In this document: positions 55,678-64,000 of the stretch, piece by piece | Numbering within the stretch: position 1 is the stretch's first letter | Layout: every line of letters starts with the position of its first letter | From: Streptosporangium becharense | GTDB taxonomy: Bacteria > Actinomycetota > Actinomycetes > Streptosporangiales > Streptosporangiaceae | Assembly (NCBI RefSeq): GCF_014204985.1 | Contig: NZ_JACHMP010000001.1 | Span: 3,658,001-3,722,000, forward strand | Length of the DNA: 64,000 bases | Direction of reading: 5' to 3' | Notes under the pieces: generated by a model | What the model saw: only the letters and a program-made list of their open reading frames with translations | What the model was told of the DNA's origin: nothing | The model's database searches: none | Made by a program: the position numbers and the translations under genes

Positions 55678-58102
55678 GCGCCATCGCCGGGATCGCGATG
55701 CCCGAGTCGTTCATCAGGAAGCCGATCAGCGCGCAGGCCAGCGCTCCCAGCAGCCCGGCGCGCAACGCGGGGGCCAGCGCGTAGGCCCGCCCCAGCGCCG
55801 GGGCACCCCATCGCGACGGCCGGTTCAGCACCAGGAACAGGAACGCCAGCGCCACCAGTGAGAGCAGCGACAGCGACCAGTTGCCCACCGTGACCCCGAT
55901 CATCGCCCGGAACTTGCGGCCGACCACGGTCCAGGCCTCCCCGTCGAGCACCTGCTGGACGAACACCCCCAGATGGGTACGCCGGTCGGCGGGCCTGAGC
56001 CAGTCGGCCACCGCGATGGCCCCGATCAGCAGGCCACCGGCCAGGCCGACCAGGCCGAGCTTGACCGGCGAGACCCGGCTGCCGGACAGCAGGATCAGCA
56101 GCACGGCCACCCCGACGAGGAACGCCGGCACCCCGCCGAAGTCGGCACCCCAGGCAGGCCAGCCGTCCGCGAACACCGCGAACCCACCGTAGACGGCGCA
56201 CACCGCGAGCGCGAGCGCCCGGCGTCCCCGCGAGAGCAGCCACTGGGCGACACCGGCCAGCGCCAGGATCGTGCCGGCCGAGAAGACGGCGAAGGCGATG
56301 TTGCTGAACCCGTAGAAGCGTCCGCCGATGATGGGCTCGTAGCCGGTGACCGCGTTCACCTGGAGTGCGGAGCCGGTCATCACGTCGGCCAGCAGTGCCA
56401 CCGAGGTGATTGCGGCGACCGCGGTCAACGGGCCCAGCGGATGTGCCCGCCAGGGCCCGGCGAAGGCCAGGGCGGCGATCGCGCAGGCGATGCCGAGGAT
56501 CGTCACGATCACCCCGGCCATCGGGACGGGCAGGCTCCACCACGGCACGAGCTGCGCCAGGAACGTCGAGACGGCGACGGCGCCGCTGACCACCGCGACC
56601 ACCTGGACCGCGGTCAGGGCCCGGGAGCCGCCCCAGCCACGCCGGATCGCGACGGCGGCCAGCAAGTAGAACAGGATCTGCACCGCCACGAACACCGCGA
56701 AGAACGGGCCGCGCACCTCGCGCAGCACCTGGTTGGCGAGGTCGTCGTCGGCCAGCTCGGCGACCCGCGCGGAGACGGGACCGGAGACCGGCCCGCCCCC
56801 CTCCCAGGCACGGCCCACCACGCCCTTGGGGACCGCGAGGCCCAGCAGGCCGACGACCGTGGCGGTCAGGTCGGTGTTGGTGACCAGGCCGTCCTGGCGG
56901 GTGGAGGTGGCGGTGAGACGGCCGCGCGGGTACGGCTCACCACCGGCCGAGGGCCCGTGGGCGATCGCCACGTGCAGGTGCGGGGTGGTCGACGTGTCGG
57001 CCAGCCCGGCGACCAGGACCGTCGTGCCCGCGGGCCGTGACGGCAGGCGGCCGAGGAGCGTGCCCACCGTGCGGTCCGCCCGCACGACCGCGTCACGCCT
57101 GGTCCGCTCGGTCATCGCGGGCGGAACGTCACCCGCTGTGGGGCCCGTGGTGGCGCCCGTCGCGGGGGACGGTGTGGTACCCGGCGCGGGGCCCGCTGTG
57201 GGGCCCGTGGTGCGGCCCGCCGCGGTGTCCCCACCCAGCCACGCCCGGGTGAGGTCGCCGGCCTCCAGCATGATGAGCCGGTACGGGACAGGATCGCCGA
57301 GCTCCTCGACACTGGCCGCGTATTTAGCAACATTTCCTGACTTGTCGGCGGCGCCGAGTGCGGCGCCCGGCCCGATCGCGGCCACCGCCACCCCCGCGTC
57401 GGCGGCGAGCTGACCGACCTGCCCGAGAACCGGCCGGTAGTCGGTGGCGGCGTTGAAAGCCGTTAGCTCCGCCCAGTCCGGCACCCTCACCCCGCCGCCC
57501 GGCACCGGCTCCGGCGCCCGCGGCGCCGTGCAACCCGCCCCGGGCGCGCCAGCGCGCTGACCCGCCGAGACCGTCAGCCAGCCCGCCACCGGGCAGGTGA
57601 CGCCCCGCTCCGGCAGCGGCACCGCCCGGGTGGACATGGACGCGGCCCCGCCCTCCGCCACGAGCCGCCACAGGTTCGGCGTCCGGGCCGGGTCGAGATC
57701 ACTCCACTCCAGCCCCGGCAGCCCGACGACCACCACCCCACTGGGAAGCGCCCGCGCGACCGAGGCCGCCGAGGCCGTACCGGTGCCCAGGACCGCGGTG
57801 AGCCCGCAGAACGCGGTCAGGAGCGCCAGCAGCGCCGCCAGAGAGGCCCGGGCGGCCCACCGGGCACGCGCCGCCCGGCCGTTCCGGATCACCGAGCCGT
57901 CCGGTCGCGCCGCCCGGCCGCCCGGCCGCGTCATCGAGCCGCCCGGCCGCGTCACCCGGCCGTTCCGTTCCGTCACCGGCCCGCCCCGCGCTGCGATCAG
58001 ACCCTCCGCTCGCGCCGCCCGGCCGCCCGGCCGTGTCACCTGACCGGACGGGTGCCCGGCGGGCCGGTGCGCGGACCCGTGACCGCGGTGCGTCAAAGCC
58101 AT
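55559..58102 (-). CDS. Large membrane protein with degenerate alkaline-phosphatase-like domain
   Basis: 847 residues from the ATG at 58102 with GGGGGACT before it. The N-terminal 75 residues are Arg/Gly/Pro repeats (VTRPGGR), then TM ASLAALLALLTAFCGLTAVL. An external domain looks like a type I phosphodiesterase/phosphatase (VVVVGLPGLEWSDLDPARTP, NLWRLVAEGG), but the metal-binding Asp of GxDG is Pro and the nucleophile position is not evident, so it is probably inactive. The C-terminal half has about ten membrane helices (FAVFVAVQILFYLLAAVAIR, GRFYGFSNIAFAVFSAGTIL). Similar proteins lie among glycosyltransferases in actinomycetes. Confidence 0.8.
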   Translation of the reverse strand: MALTHRGHGSAHRPAGHPSGQVTRPGGRAARAEGLIAARGGPVTERNGRVTRPGGSMTRPGGRAARPDGSVIRNGRAARARWAARASLAALLALLTAFCGLTAVLGTGTASAASVARALPSGVVVVGLPGLEWSDLDPARTPNLWRLVAEGGAASMSTRAVPLPERGVTCPVAGWLTVSAGQRAGAPGAGCTAPRAPEPVPGGGVRVPDWAELTAFNAATDYRPVLGQVGQLAADAGVAVAAIGPGAALGAADKSGNVAKYAASVEELGDPVPYRLIMLEAGDLTRAWLGGDTAAGRTTGPTAGPAPGTTPSPATGATTGPTAGDVPPAMTERTRRDAVVRADRTVGTLLGRLPSRPAGTTVLVAGLADTSTTPHLHVAIAHGPSAGGEPYPRGRLTATSTRQDGLVTNTDLTATVVGLLGLAVPKGVVGRAWEGGGPVSGPVSARVAELADDDLANQVLREVRGPFFAVFVAVQILFYLLAAVAIRRGWGGSRALTAVQVVAVVSGAVAVSTFLAQLVPWWSLPVPMAGVIVTILGIACAIAALAFAGPWRAHPLGPLTAVAAITSVALLADVMTGSALQVNAVTGYEPIIGGRFYGFSNIAFAVFSAGTILALAGVAQWLLSRGRRALALAVCAVYGGFAVFADGWPAWGADFGGVPAFLVGVAVLLILLSGSRVSPVKLGLVGLAGGLLIGAIAVADWLRPADRRTHLGVFVQQVLDGEAWTVVGRKFRAMIGVTVGNWSLSLLSLVALAFLFLVLNRPSRWGAPALGRAYALAPALRAGLLGALACALIGFLMNDSGIAIPAMALTVAVPLTLAACVRVLQLSPPTTAERPSTPAASTAPPSP
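57890..58060. repeat. GC-rich short repeats encoding the N-terminal RPGGR segment
   Basis: Units based on ccgcccggccgcgtcac recur about six times with variation inside the first 60 codons of the minus-strand membrane protein. They encode VTRPGG/AARPDG-type basic repeats. The basic tract before TM1 fits the positive-inside rule. Confidence 0.6.
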
Positions 58103-58167
58103 CAGTCCCCCATGCCCGTACCCCGTCGGCGGCCGTGTCCTCCGGCCCCACGGTAACCTGCCTGCTC

Positions 58168-59436
58168 GTGACGACTGGCGAGGTGACGACGACCGTCCGG
58201 CGCCCGTGGACGTGGCTGCCCGCGCTGCTGCTCATCGCGGCGGCGGTGGCTCCGCTCGTGCTCCACTGGCTCGGCAACGTCGACGACCAGCGCCTGGTCG
58301 ACCTGGACGTGTACCGTACCGGCGGCCAGGCGGTCCTCGGCGGCCGGCCGGTCTACGACTTCGTCACGCCCGCGCCGCAGCTGTTGCCGTTCACCTACCC
58401 GCCGATCGCCGCGCTCCTGGCGACCCCGCTGGCGGTGATGTCGTGGCCGGTTGCCCAGTGGGTGTGGACGGCCCTGATCTTCGCGACCCTCGCGGTGACC
58501 GTCCGCCTGTCCTTCCGCCCGGCCCTGGAGCGGGTGGGCGGGCTGTGGCCCCCGCTGGTGTTCGCCGCCCTGATGATCGCGTGCACCTACCTGATGCCGA
58601 TCAGGGACCAGGTCCGCTTCGGCCAGGTGGACATCCTGCTGGTCGCCCTCTGCCTGGCCGACTGCGCGGCCCGTCGCCCGCTCTGGCCGCGCGGCATGCT
58701 GATCGGCCTGGCCACCGCGGTCAAGCTCACCCCCGGTGTCTTCCTGATCTACCTGCTCATCGCCGGATTCGGCCCGGGAGGGGGGCGGGAGCAGCGCCGG
58801 GCGTTCCTCATGGCGTCCTTCACCGCCGCGCTGCTCACCCTGCTGCCGTTCCTGGTGATCCCCGCCGACGCCGCCGACTTCTGGTTCCGCGCGCTGCTCG
58901 ACTCCGAACGGGTCGGGGCGAACGCCGCGACCACGAACCAGTCGATGCGCGGCATGCTCATCCGGCTCTACTGGCCCGACGTGCTGACGAGCCTGCTGTG
59001 GGTGGCGGCGGTCGCCCTGGTCGCCTGGTTCGGCTTCCGGTACGCACGCCGCGCGCTGCTCGACGGGCATCCGATCACCGGCGCGGCCCTGGCCGGGCTG
59101 ATGGCCGTGCTGCTGTCCCCGGTGGCCTGGATCCACCACCTCGCCTGGGTGGTCGTGGTCCTCGGGGCGCTGGCCGGGGACGGGCGTGACCCGGTCAGGC
59201 TCAGGGTGGCCGCCGGGGTCTGGCTCTACTACGTGCTGCCGATCCCCTGGTGGGGGGTGACGATCAAGGCAGCCGAGATCCCGGTGCTCAGTCCGGTGAT
59301 CGGCAAGATCGTGCAGAACGGGTTCGGACTGGGTGCGCTGGTCCTGGTCTGGCTGCTGGGAGTCTGGCTGCCCAGGCGCAGGGAGGTTTTCCGGACGTCT
59401 CCGCCACCCGGCGGCCATCGGGAGGCGGAAGGATGA
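58168..59436 (+). CDS. GT87-family membrane glycosyltransferase
   Basis: 422 residues from the GTG at 58168 (VTTGEVTTTVRRPWTWLP); TAACCT ends nine bases upstream, suggesting a leaderless start, and a GTG at 58183 is the alternative. Ten or more TM helices with the GT87/DUF2029 motifs: LVDLDVYRTGGQAVLGGRPV with catalytic Asp, LPFTYPPIAALLATPLAVMS, GQVDILLVALCLADCAARRP, KLTPGVFLIYLLIAGF and NQSMRGMLIRLY. Family members are polyprenyl-phosphomannose- or arabinose-dependent transferases of lipomannan or arabinan. It is divergent from the large membrane protein at 58102. Confidence 0.9.
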   Translation: MTTGEVTTTVRRPWTWLPALLLIAAAVAPLVLHWLGNVDDQRLVDLDVYRTGGQAVLGGRPVYDFVTPAPQLLPFTYPPIAALLATPLAVMSWPVAQWVWTALIFATLAVTVRLSFRPALERVGGLWPPLVFAALMIACTYLMPIRDQVRFGQVDILLVALCLADCAARRPLWPRGMLIGLATAVKLTPGVFLIYLLIAGFGPGGGREQRRAFLMASFTAALLTLLPFLVIPADAADFWFRALLDSERVGANAATTNQSMRGMLIRLYWPDVLTSLLWVAAVALVAWFGFRYARRALLDGHPITGAALAGLMAVLLSPVAWIHHLAWVVVVLGALAGDGRDPVRLRVAAGVWLYYVLPIPWWGVTIKAAEIPVLSPVIGKIVQNGFGLGALVLVWLLGVWLPRRREVFRTSPPPGGHREAEG

Positions 59437-59477
59437 GCTGCGGAAATGCGGAATTCCTCCCGCATTTCCGGTCGAGG

Positions 59478-59495
59478 TGCGGATAGCCTGTGGTC
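59478..59495 (+). promoter_or_regulatory. Predicted -10 of leaderless pheA
   Basis: ggatagcctgtggtcATG: TAGCCT at 59484-59489, six bases before the ATG, without any Shine-Dalgarno. It is nearly identical to the sequence before serS (ggtagccttgtggtGTG) and before the sortase gene. Confidence 0.6.
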
Positions 59496-60416
59496 ATGCC
59501 CAAACTCGCCTACCTGGGACCGGAGGGCACCTTCACCGAAGAGGCCCTGCGCGTCCTCGCACCGGACGCCGAGCGTCTGCCCAGCTCGAACGTCACCGCG
59601 GCCCTCGAAGCCGTCCGGCGCGGCGACGCCGACGGAGCCGTCGTGCCGCTGGAGAACTCGCTCGAAGGCGCCATCACCACCACCCTCGACGAGCTCGCCT
59701 GGGGCGAGCCGCTGATCGTCACCGCCGAGCTGCTGCTGCCCGTCGACTTCTCCCTCCTGGCACGCCCCGGCACCGAGGTCGGTCACATCAAGCGGGTCTT
59801 CACCCACCCGGCGGCCATCACCCAGTGCCGGAACTTCATCGCGCGTGAGCTGCCCGACGCCGTCGTGGTGGCCGCGCCGTCGACCGCCGCCGCCGCCCAG
59901 GAGGTCTCCCTCCCCGGCTCGCCGTACGACGCGGCCATCGCCGCACGCATCGCCGGTGAGCACTACGGCCTGGTCGAGCTCGCGACCGGCATCGGCGACC
60001 GCGCCGACACCGTCACCCGGTTCGTGCGGGTCTCCCCGCCCGGCCCGCTCCCGGCGCCGACCGGTGCCGACCGCACCTCCCTCGTCGTCTTCCTCACCGA
60101 CGACCACCCGGGTGCGCTGCTGGAGATGCTCACCGAGTTCTCCGTCCGGGGCGTCAACCTGACCCGGATCGAGTCGCGACCCACCGGCGACGGCATCGGC
60201 CGTTACTTCTTCCACTTCGACCTGGAGGGTCACGTCGCCGACGCCCGGGTCGGGGAGGCGATCTCCGGCCTCCACCGCATCTGTGCCGACGTGCGATTCC
60301 TCGGCAGCTACCCGCGTGCCGACGGTCTCGCCCCACAGGCCAAGCGCGGCACGACCGACGTCGACTTCGCCGAGGCCGCCGGTTGGCTGACCCGGATCCG
60401 CACCGGCCGGGTCTGA
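59496..60416 (+). CDS. pheA: Prephenate dehydratase
   Basis: 306 residues from the ATG at 59496. PDT domain: YLGPEGTFTEEALRVL, AVVPLENSLEGAITTTLDEL, and IGDRADTVTRFVRVSP with the conserved Thr-Arg-Phe. C-terminal ACT domain (about 190-265): TSLVVFLTDDHPGALLEMLT, EFSVRGVNLTRIESRPTGDG with the ESRP phenylalanine-binding motif. It converts prephenate to phenylpyruvate and is feedback-controlled by Phe. It lies just ahead of serS, the common actinobacterial order, with its own leaderless start. Confidence 0.96.
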   Translation: MPKLAYLGPEGTFTEEALRVLAPDAERLPSSNVTAALEAVRRGDADGAVVPLENSLEGAITTTLDELAWGEPLIVTAELLLPVDFSLLARPGTEVGHIKRVFTHPAAITQCRNFIARELPDAVVVAAPSTAAAAQEVSLPGSPYDAAIAARIAGEHYGLVELATGIGDRADTVTRFVRVSPPGPLPAPTGADRTSLVVFLTDDHPGALLEMLTEFSVRGVNLTRIESRPTGDGIGRYFFHFDLEGHVADARVGEAISGLHRICADVRFLGSYPRADGLAPQAKRGTTDVDFAEAAGWLTRIRTGRV

Positions 60417-60576
60417 CCCCGGCGTGGCCTGGGCAGGGCCTGGGGCCGAGTTCGGTTTCGGGGCCGGCCGCCGGATCCGCCCGCCGGGTCAGGGGCCGGC
60501 GGGCAGATCTCCCCGCCGGGTCCGGCTTGCGGGCGTGTCCGGCTTCGTGCTGATCCGGGCGCGGGAGCGGGCCGGG

Positions 60577-60594
60577 CATCGGTAGCCTTGTGGT
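60577..60594 (+). promoter_or_regulatory. Predicted -10 of leaderless serS
   Basis: TAGCCT at 60583-60588, six bases before the GTG at 60595, again without a ribosome site. Together with the pheA and sortase cases this gives the same spacing three times in the window. Confidence 0.6.
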
Positions 60595-61857
60595 GTGATT
60601 GACCTGCGTACCCTTCGTGAGGATCCCGACCGGCTGCGGGCATCGCAGCGTGCCCGCGGCGAGGACGACTCCGTCGTCGACACGCTGCTCGACCTCGACG
60701 GGCGGCGGCGCGGTGCGCTGAGTCGCTTCGAATCACTCCGCGCCGAGCAGAAGACCGTCGGCAAGTCGGTCTCCCGCGCCGCGGGAGAGGAGAAGGCCGC
60801 CCTGCTGGAGCGGGCGAAAGACCTCTCGGTGCAGGTCAAGGCGGCCGAGGCGGAGGCGGAGAAGCTGGCCGCCGAGCTCGACGAGTTGATCTACACGGTG
60901 CCCAACCTGGTCGAGGAGGGTGCGCCGCCCGGCGGTGAGGACGACTACGTCGTGCTGGAGGAGGTCGGTGAGAAACCGTCCTTCGACTTCGAACCCAAGG
61001 ACCACCTCGAGCTCGGCGAGCTGCTCGGCGCGATCGACATGGAGCGCGGCGCGAAGGTCTCCGGCTCGCGCTTCTTCTTCCTCAAGGGCGTCGGCGCCAG
61101 GCTCCAGCTCGGCCTGCTCAACATGGCCATGCAGCAGGCGATCGAGGCCGGGTTCATCCCGATGATCCCTCCGGTGCTGGTCAAGCCCGAGTCCATGAAG
61201 GGCACCGGCTTCCTCGGCGCCCACGCCAGCGAGGTCTACCACCTGCCCGAGGAGGATCTCTTCCTCGTCGGGACGAGCGAGGTGCCCATGGCGGCCTACC
61301 ACGCGGACGAGATCCTCGACGGCGCCGCCCTGCCCTACCGCTACGCCGGCTGGTCCTCGTGCTTCCGCCGCGAGGCGGGCTCGTACGGCAAGGACACCCG
61401 AGGCGTCATCCGGGTCCACCAGTTCGACAAGGTGGAGATGTTCTCCTACATCCGTCCCGAGGATGCGCGGGCCGAGCACCTGCGGCTGCTGGAGTGGGAG
61501 AAGGAGATGCTGGCCAAGGTCGAGCTGCCCTACCGGGTGATCGACACCGCGGCCGGAGACCTCGGCACGTCGGCCGCGCGCAAGTACGACTGCGAGGCGT
61601 GGGTGCCCAGCCAGGGCCGTTACCGGGAGCTCACCTCGACCTCCAACTGCACCGACTTCCAGGCGCGCCGCCTCGGCGTGCGTTACCGCGACAAGGACGG
61701 CAAACCGCAGCACGTGGCCACGCTGAACGGCACGCTGGCCACCACCCGCTGGATCGTCGCCATCCTGGAGAACCACCAGCAGGCCGACGGCTCCGTCGTC
61801 GTCCCGAAGGCACTCCGTCCCTACGTCGGCCTCGACGTGCTGGAGCCCGTCAAGTAG
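60595..61857 (+). CDS. serS: Seryl-tRNA synthetase
   Basis: 420 residues from a GTG at 60595 ([20 protein letters not shown]). The N-terminal coiled-coil arm (about 30-100, [20 protein letters not shown]) binds the long variable arm of tRNA-Ser. The class II core has motif 2 ([31 protein letters not shown]) and motif 3 ([20 protein letters not shown]). Length and motifs are standard, and it is a single housekeeping gene. Confidence 0.98.
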   Translation: MIDLRTLREDPDRLRASQRARGEDDSVVDTLLDLDGRRRGALSRFESLRAEQKTVGKSVSRAAGEEKAALLERAKDLSVQVKAAEAEAEKLAAELDELIYTVPNLVEEGAPPGGEDDYVVLEEVGEKPSFDFEPKDHLELGELLGAIDMERGAKVSGSRFFFLKGVGARLQLGLLNMAMQQAIEAGFIPMIPPVLVKPESMKGTGFLGAHASEVYHLPEEDLFLVGTSEVPMAAYHADEILDGAALPYRYAGWSSCFRREAGSYGKDTRGVIRVHQFDKVEMFSYIRPEDARAEHLRLLEWEKEMLAKVELPYRVIDTAAGDLGTSAARKYDCEAWVPSQGRYRELTSTSNCTDFQARRLGVRYRDKDGKPQHVATLNGTLATTRWIVAILENHQQADGSVVVPKALRPYVGLDVLEPVK

Positions 61858-61865
61858 CCGTTCCG

Positions 61866-61896
61866 CCCGTCACGGGCGGCTCCCGCCCGTGACGGG
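61866..61896 (+). terminator. Hairpin after serS
   Basis: CCCGTCACGGGCGG pairs perfectly with CCGCCCGTGACGGG around a 3-nt loop, a 14-bp stem starting nine bases after the stop. No T-run follows. Confidence 0.7.
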
Positions 61897-62488
61897 TGCT
61901 CTGCCCGCCGCGGGCATTCTGCCCCGGTACGGGGCTCTCGCCCGTGACGGGAGAGGGCCGCCACGGACGCCTCGCCGGATGCCCGGTGGGGCGTTCTCAC
62001 ATCCGGGACCGTCCGGGCGTGTCCGGGCGTGTCCTGGGTCACTGAGTACACGCCGGGTGTGCGCCGGGCCCGCGTCGCGGGCCGACGGCGTCCCGTGTCC
62101 ACGACGCCGCAGGAGGGCCGGTGGCGGGTCCCGGCGGGTATCCCCGGACGCTCCCTCCGGCTCGGGCTCTCACGATCGTTCTGAGGGGCACGGAGGTATG
62201 CGGGAGATGGCGGGGCCGGAGGGAGGCTCTGAGAGGTCGCCGGGAATGCTGAGAGGCGCCGAGGGTGTCCGAGCACGCTGGGGACGCTGAAGAGGTGTCC
62301 AGGAGGCGTTGGAATGCGACCGAAGGCGTGAGGAGCACCGAGAGGCGCTGAGCGGCACGGAGCGGCACTGAGCGGCACTGAGCGACGCCGGGAGGCGGCC
62401 GAGAGCGCCTGAATGCGGCCGGGAGGCGCTGAGAGGCGCTGAAGCGCGACCGAGGGCGGGTCGCCGCGTGCGCGCCGGCGCCGGGAAC
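61897..62488. other. Gene-free region with degenerate short repeats
   Basis: About 590 bp with no convincing gene on either strand. From about 62260 to 62460 it is made of drifted units of roughly 10-12 nt (gagcggcact, gagaggcgctg, gggaggcg) on the plus strand. The first 350 bp are featureless GC-rich sequence. Long frames exist on both strands but lack ribosome sites, motifs and codon bias. Confidence 0.5.
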
Positions 62489-62492
62489 GGGA

Positions 62493-62526
62493 AAGGCGGG
62501 GTTCGCGTGAAGCGAACCCCGCCTTC
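62493..62526 (-). terminator. Intrinsic terminator of the cold-shock gene
   Basis: AAGGCGGGGTTCGC pairs perfectly with GCGAACCCCGCCTT around a 5-nt loop; on the minus strand it ends GCCTTTCCC. It lies about 25 bp after the csp stop. Confidence 0.85.
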
Positions 62527-62549
62527 CCGACCAACCAGAGGTCTATGCG

Positions 62550-62753
62550 TCAGACGGCGCGGACCTGTGAGGCCTGCGGGCCCTTCTGACCCTGCGTGAT
62601 CTCGAACTCGACCCGCTGCCCGTCCTCAAGGCTCCGGTAGCCGGAGCCCTGGATCTCGGAGAAGTGCACGAACACGTCCGGTGCACCGCCGTCCGGTGCG
62701 ATGAAGCCGAAGCCCTTTTCAGCGTTGAACCACTTGACGGTTCCCTGAGCCAT
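62550..62753 (-). CDS. cspA: Cold-shock domain protein
   Basis: 67 residues, one OB-fold: [20 protein letters not shown] (RNP1 KGFGFI), [10 protein letters not shown] (RNP2 VFVHF) and [20 protein letters not shown]. It binds single-stranded RNA/DNA as a chaperone. GAGGAGAGC precedes the ATG. The upstream 100-200 bp is probably a long untranslated leader, as is usual for csp genes, and is comparatively AT-rich. Confidence 0.96.
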   Translation of the reverse strand: MAQGTVKWFNAEKGFGFIAPDGGAPDVFVHFSEIQGSGYRSLEDGQRVEFEITQGQKGPQASQVRAV

Positions 62754-62990
62754 TAAAGCTCTCCTCAGGATTTGAAACTTCGGGATTCACACCTCATGAA
62801 CCCCATGTGTCGTACAGCGGGCCCCGGGGTGGCTCAGTCAAACTGGGTTTTCACAACGGGATTCAGCTAATACAACGCCATCACATCTAACACTATCTGG
62901 CGGGCGGGTGTTCCCGCCATCAGGAAGATTCCTCGGAGAGGATCCCCGGCACCGCCGTTCCCGGCATCACGGTGCAGACTGGGACGTGTT
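62754..62990. promoter_or_regulatory. Divergent promoter region of cspA and the HAD gene
   Basis: The minus side should carry the cspA promoter and leader, with AT-rich sequence from 62770 to 62890. The plus side has GACTGGGACGTGTT right before the HAD start and no Shine-Dalgarno, so that transcript may be leaderless. Exact promoter boxes are not assigned. Confidence 0.4.
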
Positions 62991-63839
62991 ATGCGAAGCC
63001 CCAGACTGGTCGCCACCGACCTCGACGGCACCGCTCTGCGCTCGGACGGCACCGTCTCCCCCCGGACCGCGGCAGCTTTTTCGCTTGTGGAGAACGCCGG
63101 CGCCACGCTGGTCTTCGTGACCGGCAGACCGCCCCGCTGGATGCATGCGGTGGCGGGAGCGGTCCGCCACCGTGGGCTGGCCATATGCGCCAACGGTGCC
63201 CTCGTCTACGACCTGCACACCGAGCGGATCGTCAAATCCCACCTCATCCCCCCAGATGTGCTCGAAGAGGTCGTGCGACGACTGCGGGAAAAGATGCCGG
63301 AACTTGCCTTCTCCGTGGAGTACGAGGGCGGATTTGCCCATGAATCGGACTTCCGTCTCGGTAGATGGGACAGCGAGGTGGTCGCCGGACTCCGGGTGGG
63401 GACGGCCACACTCACCTCTCAGCCCTGCGCGAAACTGCTCGCGCTTCACCCCGGAATGGACCCGGACCTCCTCCAGAGGGTGGTCCTCGGCCTGGTGGGC
63501 GACCTGGTCACCCCCACCCACTCCAGCGGACGGGCACTGATCGAGATGAGCGCGCACGGTGTGACGAAGGCGTCGGCCCTGGCCGACCTGGCGCTGACGC
63601 TGGGAATCGACTCCGCGGACGTGGTCGCCTTCGGTGACATGCCCAACGACCTGCCCATGCTGCGCTGGGCCGGCACCTCGTACGCCGTCGCCAACGCCCA
63701 CACCGAGGTGCTGGCCGCGGTCGACCACGTGACGGCGGCCAACAACGACGACGGGGTCGCCAGGGTCATCGAGAGGCTCTACGGGCTCCGAGGGGCCCTG
63801 GAGATCCGGGACATCCCGGATGGGCCGGCCGGTCCCTGA
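62991..63839 (+). CDS. HAD-superfamily phosphatase (Cof/IIB type)
   Basis: 282 residues. Motif I VATDLDGTALRSDGTVSP supplies the nucleophile Asp (DLDGT about 7-11), motif II is TLVFVTGRPPRWMHAV, motif III lysine lies near TKASALADLALTLGI (VTKASAL), and motif IV is GDMPNDLPMLRWAGTSYAV. The large C2B cap between residues 80 and 190 makes it a Cof-type sugar-phosphate or nucleotide phosphatase. It commonly follows serS in actinomycetes. The exact substrate is unknown. Confidence 0.94.
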   Translation: MRSPRLVATDLDGTALRSDGTVSPRTAAAFSLVENAGATLVFVTGRPPRWMHAVAGAVRHRGLAICANGALVYDLHTERIVKSHLIPPDVLEEVVRRLREKMPELAFSVEYEGGFAHESDFRLGRWDSEVVAGLRVGTATLTSQPCAKLLALHPGMDPDLLQRVVLGLVGDLVTPTHSSGRALIEMSAHGVTKASALADLALTLGIDSADVVAFGDMPNDLPMLRWAGTSYAVANAHTEVLAAVDHVTAANNDDGVARVIERLYGLRGALEIRDIPDGPAGP

Positions 63840-64000
63840 CGGGCCGCACGCCGGTCCCGGGTGGGCCTCCCCCGGGACGGCCCACCCCGGGAGGCTCTCC
63901 GCATGACGACCGATCTCCGGTGAGCCGCACGGCCGGCCCCCGGAGGCTTCCCCGGGGACCGGCCGGTGAGGCAGTTCGGCGAACGGGCGGACGACAGGCC
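63840..64000. other. Window end, no gene seen
   Basis: GC-rich intergenic sequence after the HAD gene with gcccaccccgggaggc-type inverted words that could be part of a terminator. Nothing else is recognisable before the window ends. Confidence 0.35.

Noticed and set aside
61897..62488. Protein-coding gene on either strand
   Set aside because: Long frames exist but have no ribosome sites, no motifs and follow the repeat composition.

Overview
The window is high-GC DNA with strongly GC-biased third codon positions, many GTG starts and many apparently leaderless genes. It comes from a filamentous or filamentous-like actinomycete. The conserved block fhaA-fhaB-pstP-rodA-pbpA-pknA-pknB, with tRNA-Leu(CAG) beside it and crgA, rhomboid, ppiA and class E sortase genes nearby, is the Streptomyces/Streptosporangium-type arrangement on the oriC side of the chromosome. 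Protein style (GPP34, ANTAR, WD40-kinase and short YidC paralogue genes) best fits Streptosporangiaceae, but the genus is inferred.

Region 1 (1-8.0 kb) is accessory and decaying. A VOC protein and a divergent WYL regulator share a perfect inverted repeat. Two tRNA-3'-end-like fragments share a 19-bp core and flank a PadR remnant, a secreted DUF4189-type protein and a frameshifted tyrosine recombinase. A second integrase remnant lies on the opposite strand. Next come an XRE regulator, a translationally coupled pair of ClpP genes in which the downstream one has lost the catalytic serine, an IS3-family fragment, a small membrane protein and a SRPBCC protein.

Region 2 (8-22 kb) is mostly lineage-specific signalling: a secreted protein, a DUF72 protein, a PAS-only protein, a possible structured RNA, a Ser/Thr kinase with a seven-bladed WD40 tail and an altered beta3 lysine, an inositol-phosphatase-family enzyme, a GAF-ANTAR protein, a GNAT protein and a collapsed sigma-factor locus. 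It ends with a two-component system whose sensor has a Pro/Ala/Ser/Thr repeat insertion and which faces a secreted protein.

Region 3 (22-36.4 kb) is conserved cell-envelope and division machinery. It holds DUF5324-like, ppiA, rhomboid, crgA, sortase, a 52-residue membrane peptide coupled to pabA/trpG, convergent terminators, and then the seven-gene minus-strand operon fhaA to pknB. That operon controls peptidoglycan synthesis through an FHA/kinase/phosphatase loop.

Region 4 (36.4-46.5 kb) holds two coupled CNNM/CorC-type membrane proteins, an LCP ligase, a GPP34 protein and a DM13 protein. A thiamine-salvage neighbourhood follows (TenA, then a TPP riboswitch driving CytX), with a cupin and a rhodanese between, and then an O6-alkylguanine-DNA alkyltransferase.

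Region 5 (46.5-64 kb) holds a PAS-GAF-PAS histidine kinase, an RsbW-like ATPase, a YidC paralogue downstream of two tiny membrane proteins, an OmpR-type two-component system, and a STAS antagonist coupled to a GT2. Two polyprenyl-sugar-type glycosyltransferases flank a large membrane pseudo-phosphatase, one of them overlapping it tail to tail by about 120 bp. The window closes with pheA, serS, a cold-shock gene and a HAD phosphatase.

The best candidates for new biology are the half-dead ClpP pair, a possible pseudoknotted RNA upstream of the PAS protein, the WD40 pseudokinase-like receptor with identical tandem blades, and the 55-aa/DUF6412/YidC membrane module.
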